From contig NZ_JAYFUM010000003.1 of assembly GCF_034929435.1 (NCBI RefSeq), positions 1 through 64,000 on the forward strand: a stretch of DNA of 64,000 nt, written 5' to 3'. The DNA is from Arcicella rigui. Its GTDB lineage: Bacteria > Bacteroidota > Bacteroidia > Cytophagales > Spirosomataceae. A program made the position numbers and the translations under genes. Positions 63,301 through 64,000 of this stretch are shown here, piece by piece (position 1 is the stretch's first letter; the number at the start of each line of letters is the position of its first letter). Under the pieces are notes generated by a model. That model had not been told where the DNA came from. It did no database searches and saw nothing but the letters and a program-made list of their open reading frames with translations.

Positions 63301-63464
63301 AAAACCTATTCACCTTCACCAATTATAGTGGTTTAGACCCAGAATTGAGTTTGCGTTCATTCTCATCTGCTGATGCTCGCACTACCAACTTGGACATCGG
63401 TGTTGACAGAGGTTCTTATCCCGTATCAAAAACCTTGTTAGTAGGCTTGAACTTGACTTTCTAA
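60345..63464 (+). CDS. SusC/RagA-family TonB-linked outer-membrane transporter
   Basis: 1039 aa. Signal peptide (VALFFVGLAMSLQLSAQ), carboxypeptidase-D-like domain (about 28-105), TonB box and plug (LSEVIVTGYSTQSKKNITGA, then LQGRIAGVTV and VRIRGFGTVGDNEPLYVIDG), and a large barrel ending KTLLVGLNLTF. SusC proteins import oligosaccharides bound by a SusD lipoprotein lid, which is encoded just downstream. The glycan is inferred, not shown. Confidence 0.96.
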   Translation: MNLMITKLKVALFFVGLAMSLQLSAQDKKAIKGNVKDGSTGEALIGANVLIKGTKSGASTDASGNFTLNASSSDVLVVSYVGYDTKEVSVGSQEVISISLSGVKTLSEVIVTGYSTQSKKNITGAVGTISSKDLLAVPSTGVSQALQGRIAGVTVAQEGGPGGGTMVRIRGFGTVGDNEPLYVIDGVPTQTGLNDLNPNDIESVQVLKDASSASIYGARAGNGVVIVTTKGGKAGKTKLTFDAFMGNQVVPKLPGVLTAQQFADMLWTAQKNNGQSPSHPYFGNGASPVIPDNFTPNIPVSKQGTNWLDQIFNNAPTKNYTLGVTGGTEAGSYAFSSGYTKQDGILLNTGFERFTGRVNTNFNLKKRIRVGENLTVSYSNKVGVANQNTENPVTMAIRMPSVLPVYGLDGRYAGGGIGGFNNAQNPVAALNRGKDNDDSRLRVFGNAFMELDLGYGITAKSSIGIDYLAGHTSKFTAINYEDAEVVGSNKLDETVTTLSNYTWSNTVAYTGKVGKGELNALVGLEAIQSKGTYLYASRTNYFSEDVDYRTLGVGASGIANDGSRTGNRLFSVFGKVDYNYDDFLLLSATVRRDGSSRFGASNRFATFPSVSAGLRLTKFEPVKKIFDDLKVRIGVGQTGNQQVGDYASYTLFSSDVNTTYYDIQGTKTSSQSGFANATLGNDNVKWETTTSTNFGIDAAFLKNKMTVSLDIYNRKTTDMLVQVPQPATVGFANPPYINIGEMTNKGFDLGVNYRDKVGKLTYDVGLNVSHYKNNVDKLGDNPLFSIAGAQAREQRLTRTQQGFPLSYFYGYKVLGIFQNSAEVSASPSQNFTTSEAGVGRFKYEDVNKDGKIDANDRTIIGSPHPDFTFGFNVNLAYEGFDVALFLQGSQGNSIYNFTKYFTDFAGVFYQSGKGTNILNAWTPTNTNTTVPKLSSGTPNGETETNSYFVEDGSYIRLKNLQIGYTLPKSIINKLGLERLRVYVQGQNLFTFTNYSGLDPELSLRSFSSADARTTNLDIGVDRGSYPVSKTLLVGLNLTF

Positions 63465-63547
63465 TCGAATTTTTTTAACAGAACATTTCGGTAATTGTAA
63501 AAATCAGCGTGTTTTTATCAGCTATCGTTTAGAATAAAATACTAAAA

Positions 63548-64000
63548 ATGAAAAAAATACTTGTTTCAATATTTACCATTGCTACTTTGATAGGCGTATC
63601 ATCTTGTAGTAATTACCTCGATGAAATGAAGCCTCAAGGCTCATTATCTGCCGAAAGTTTGGCGACTGAAAAAGGCGTTTCTGGTTTATTAACAGGTGCT
63701 TATGCTGCCATAGATGGATATTTAGAACATCCTTTTTCTTATACAAAATCGTTCCCTTGGCACGCTGCTCCTTCCAACTGGATTTATGGAAGTGTTGCTG
63801 CTGGTGATTCGCACAAAGGCTCTGACCCCGGCGACCAGTCGCAAGGAAACATGATTGAAGACTTTACGGCTACCTCTGCCAATGAATTTGTAAGAGGAAA
63901 ATGGTGGCATACTTACGAAGGAGTCAATCGTTGTAATAATACTTTGCGTGCTTTAGCTTTAGCCAAAAAGAACAATGCCATTTCGGCTGATAAAGCAAAA
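63548..64000 (+). CDS. SusD/RagB-family outer-membrane lipoprotein (partial)
   Basis: First 151 codons of a SusD-like lipoprotein, cut by the window edge. Signal with lipobox VSSC (Cys20), followed by NYLDEMKPQGSLSAESLATE and GLLTGAYAAIDGYL, which are typical of the family. Together with SusC it forms the glycan-binding and uptake complex. No start or sequence oddity. Confidence 0.93.
   Translation, partial: MKKILVSIFTIATLIGVSSCSNYLDEMKPQGSLSAESLATEKGVSGLLTGAYAAIDGYLEHPFSYTKSFPWHAAPSNWIYGSVAAGDSHKGSDPGDQSQGNMIEDFTATSANEFVRGKWWHTYEGVNRCNNTLRALALAKKNNAISADKAK

Overview
The window is an AT-rich chromosomal segment from a member of the Bacteroidota, most likely the Cytophagales. The support is a PorX-type regulator and a type IX secretion C-terminal domain, a SusC/SusD pair at the right edge, many Bacteroidota-restricted DUF families (DUF3570, DUF4266, DUF4905, DUF1028), promoters resembling TTTG-N19-TAnnTTTG, and weak or absent Shine-Dalgarno sequences. 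No tRNA, rRNA or CRISPR array was seen. One structured RNA, the SRP RNA, lies at about 21.9 kb with a near-consensus promoter.

Layout: 0.1-7.6 kb is housekeeping (ROK sugar kinase, transglutaminase-like protein, rsgA-waaA, YtxJ-like and OsmC proteins, lipA). 7.6-11.6 kb is an accessory island. Three minus-strand cassettes, each a 5'-truncated ORF end followed at once by a small membrane protein, lie between four same-orientation copies of a ~192 bp palindrome-rich element. A 41 bp repeat array plus the 3' end of a membrane-protein gene is duplicated on both sides of the island. 11.6-35.3 kb is mostly core: a Cthe_2159-like lipoprotein, alanine dehydrogenase with a divergent Lrp regulator, an FAD oxidoreductase, MutS2, a TPR lipoprotein, SRP RNA, transaldolase, a TonB receptor, FtsE, DUF1028, PorX, KdsB, a LysM protein, aldose epimerase, Ppx/GppA and an A-type Fe-S protein. 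35.4-47.6 kb holds small conserved genes, MsrB, a transporter, and a redox locus (Rieske lipoprotein, thioredoxin, ApbE, DUF4266, DUF3570). 47.7-64 kb holds secreted proteins and carbohydrate enzymes: a T9SS cargo protein, a GH78 rhamnosidase, a PQQ-type dehydrogenase with cytochrome c, a fructokinase, and SusC plus a SusD cut by the window edge.

How genes work together: WaaA and KdsB both serve Kdo incorporation into lipid A. The Lrp regulator probably controls the divergent alanine dehydrogenase. ApbE, thioredoxin, DUF4266 and DUF3570 form a compact set that probably builds an envelope flavin/thiol redox system. Fructokinase-SusC-SusD looks like the start of a fructose- or fructan-type utilisation locus whose enzymes would lie to the right.

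A second theme is intergenic repeats. Many gaps are filled with short words (TCCGAAA, AATCACTA, ATGAGATATG-like, AGGACTTTA-like) that occur as complementary arms on the two sides of the gap and differ from gap to gap. There are also 41 bp and 42 bp tandem arrays. The cassette island and these word repeats are the least explained parts of the window.
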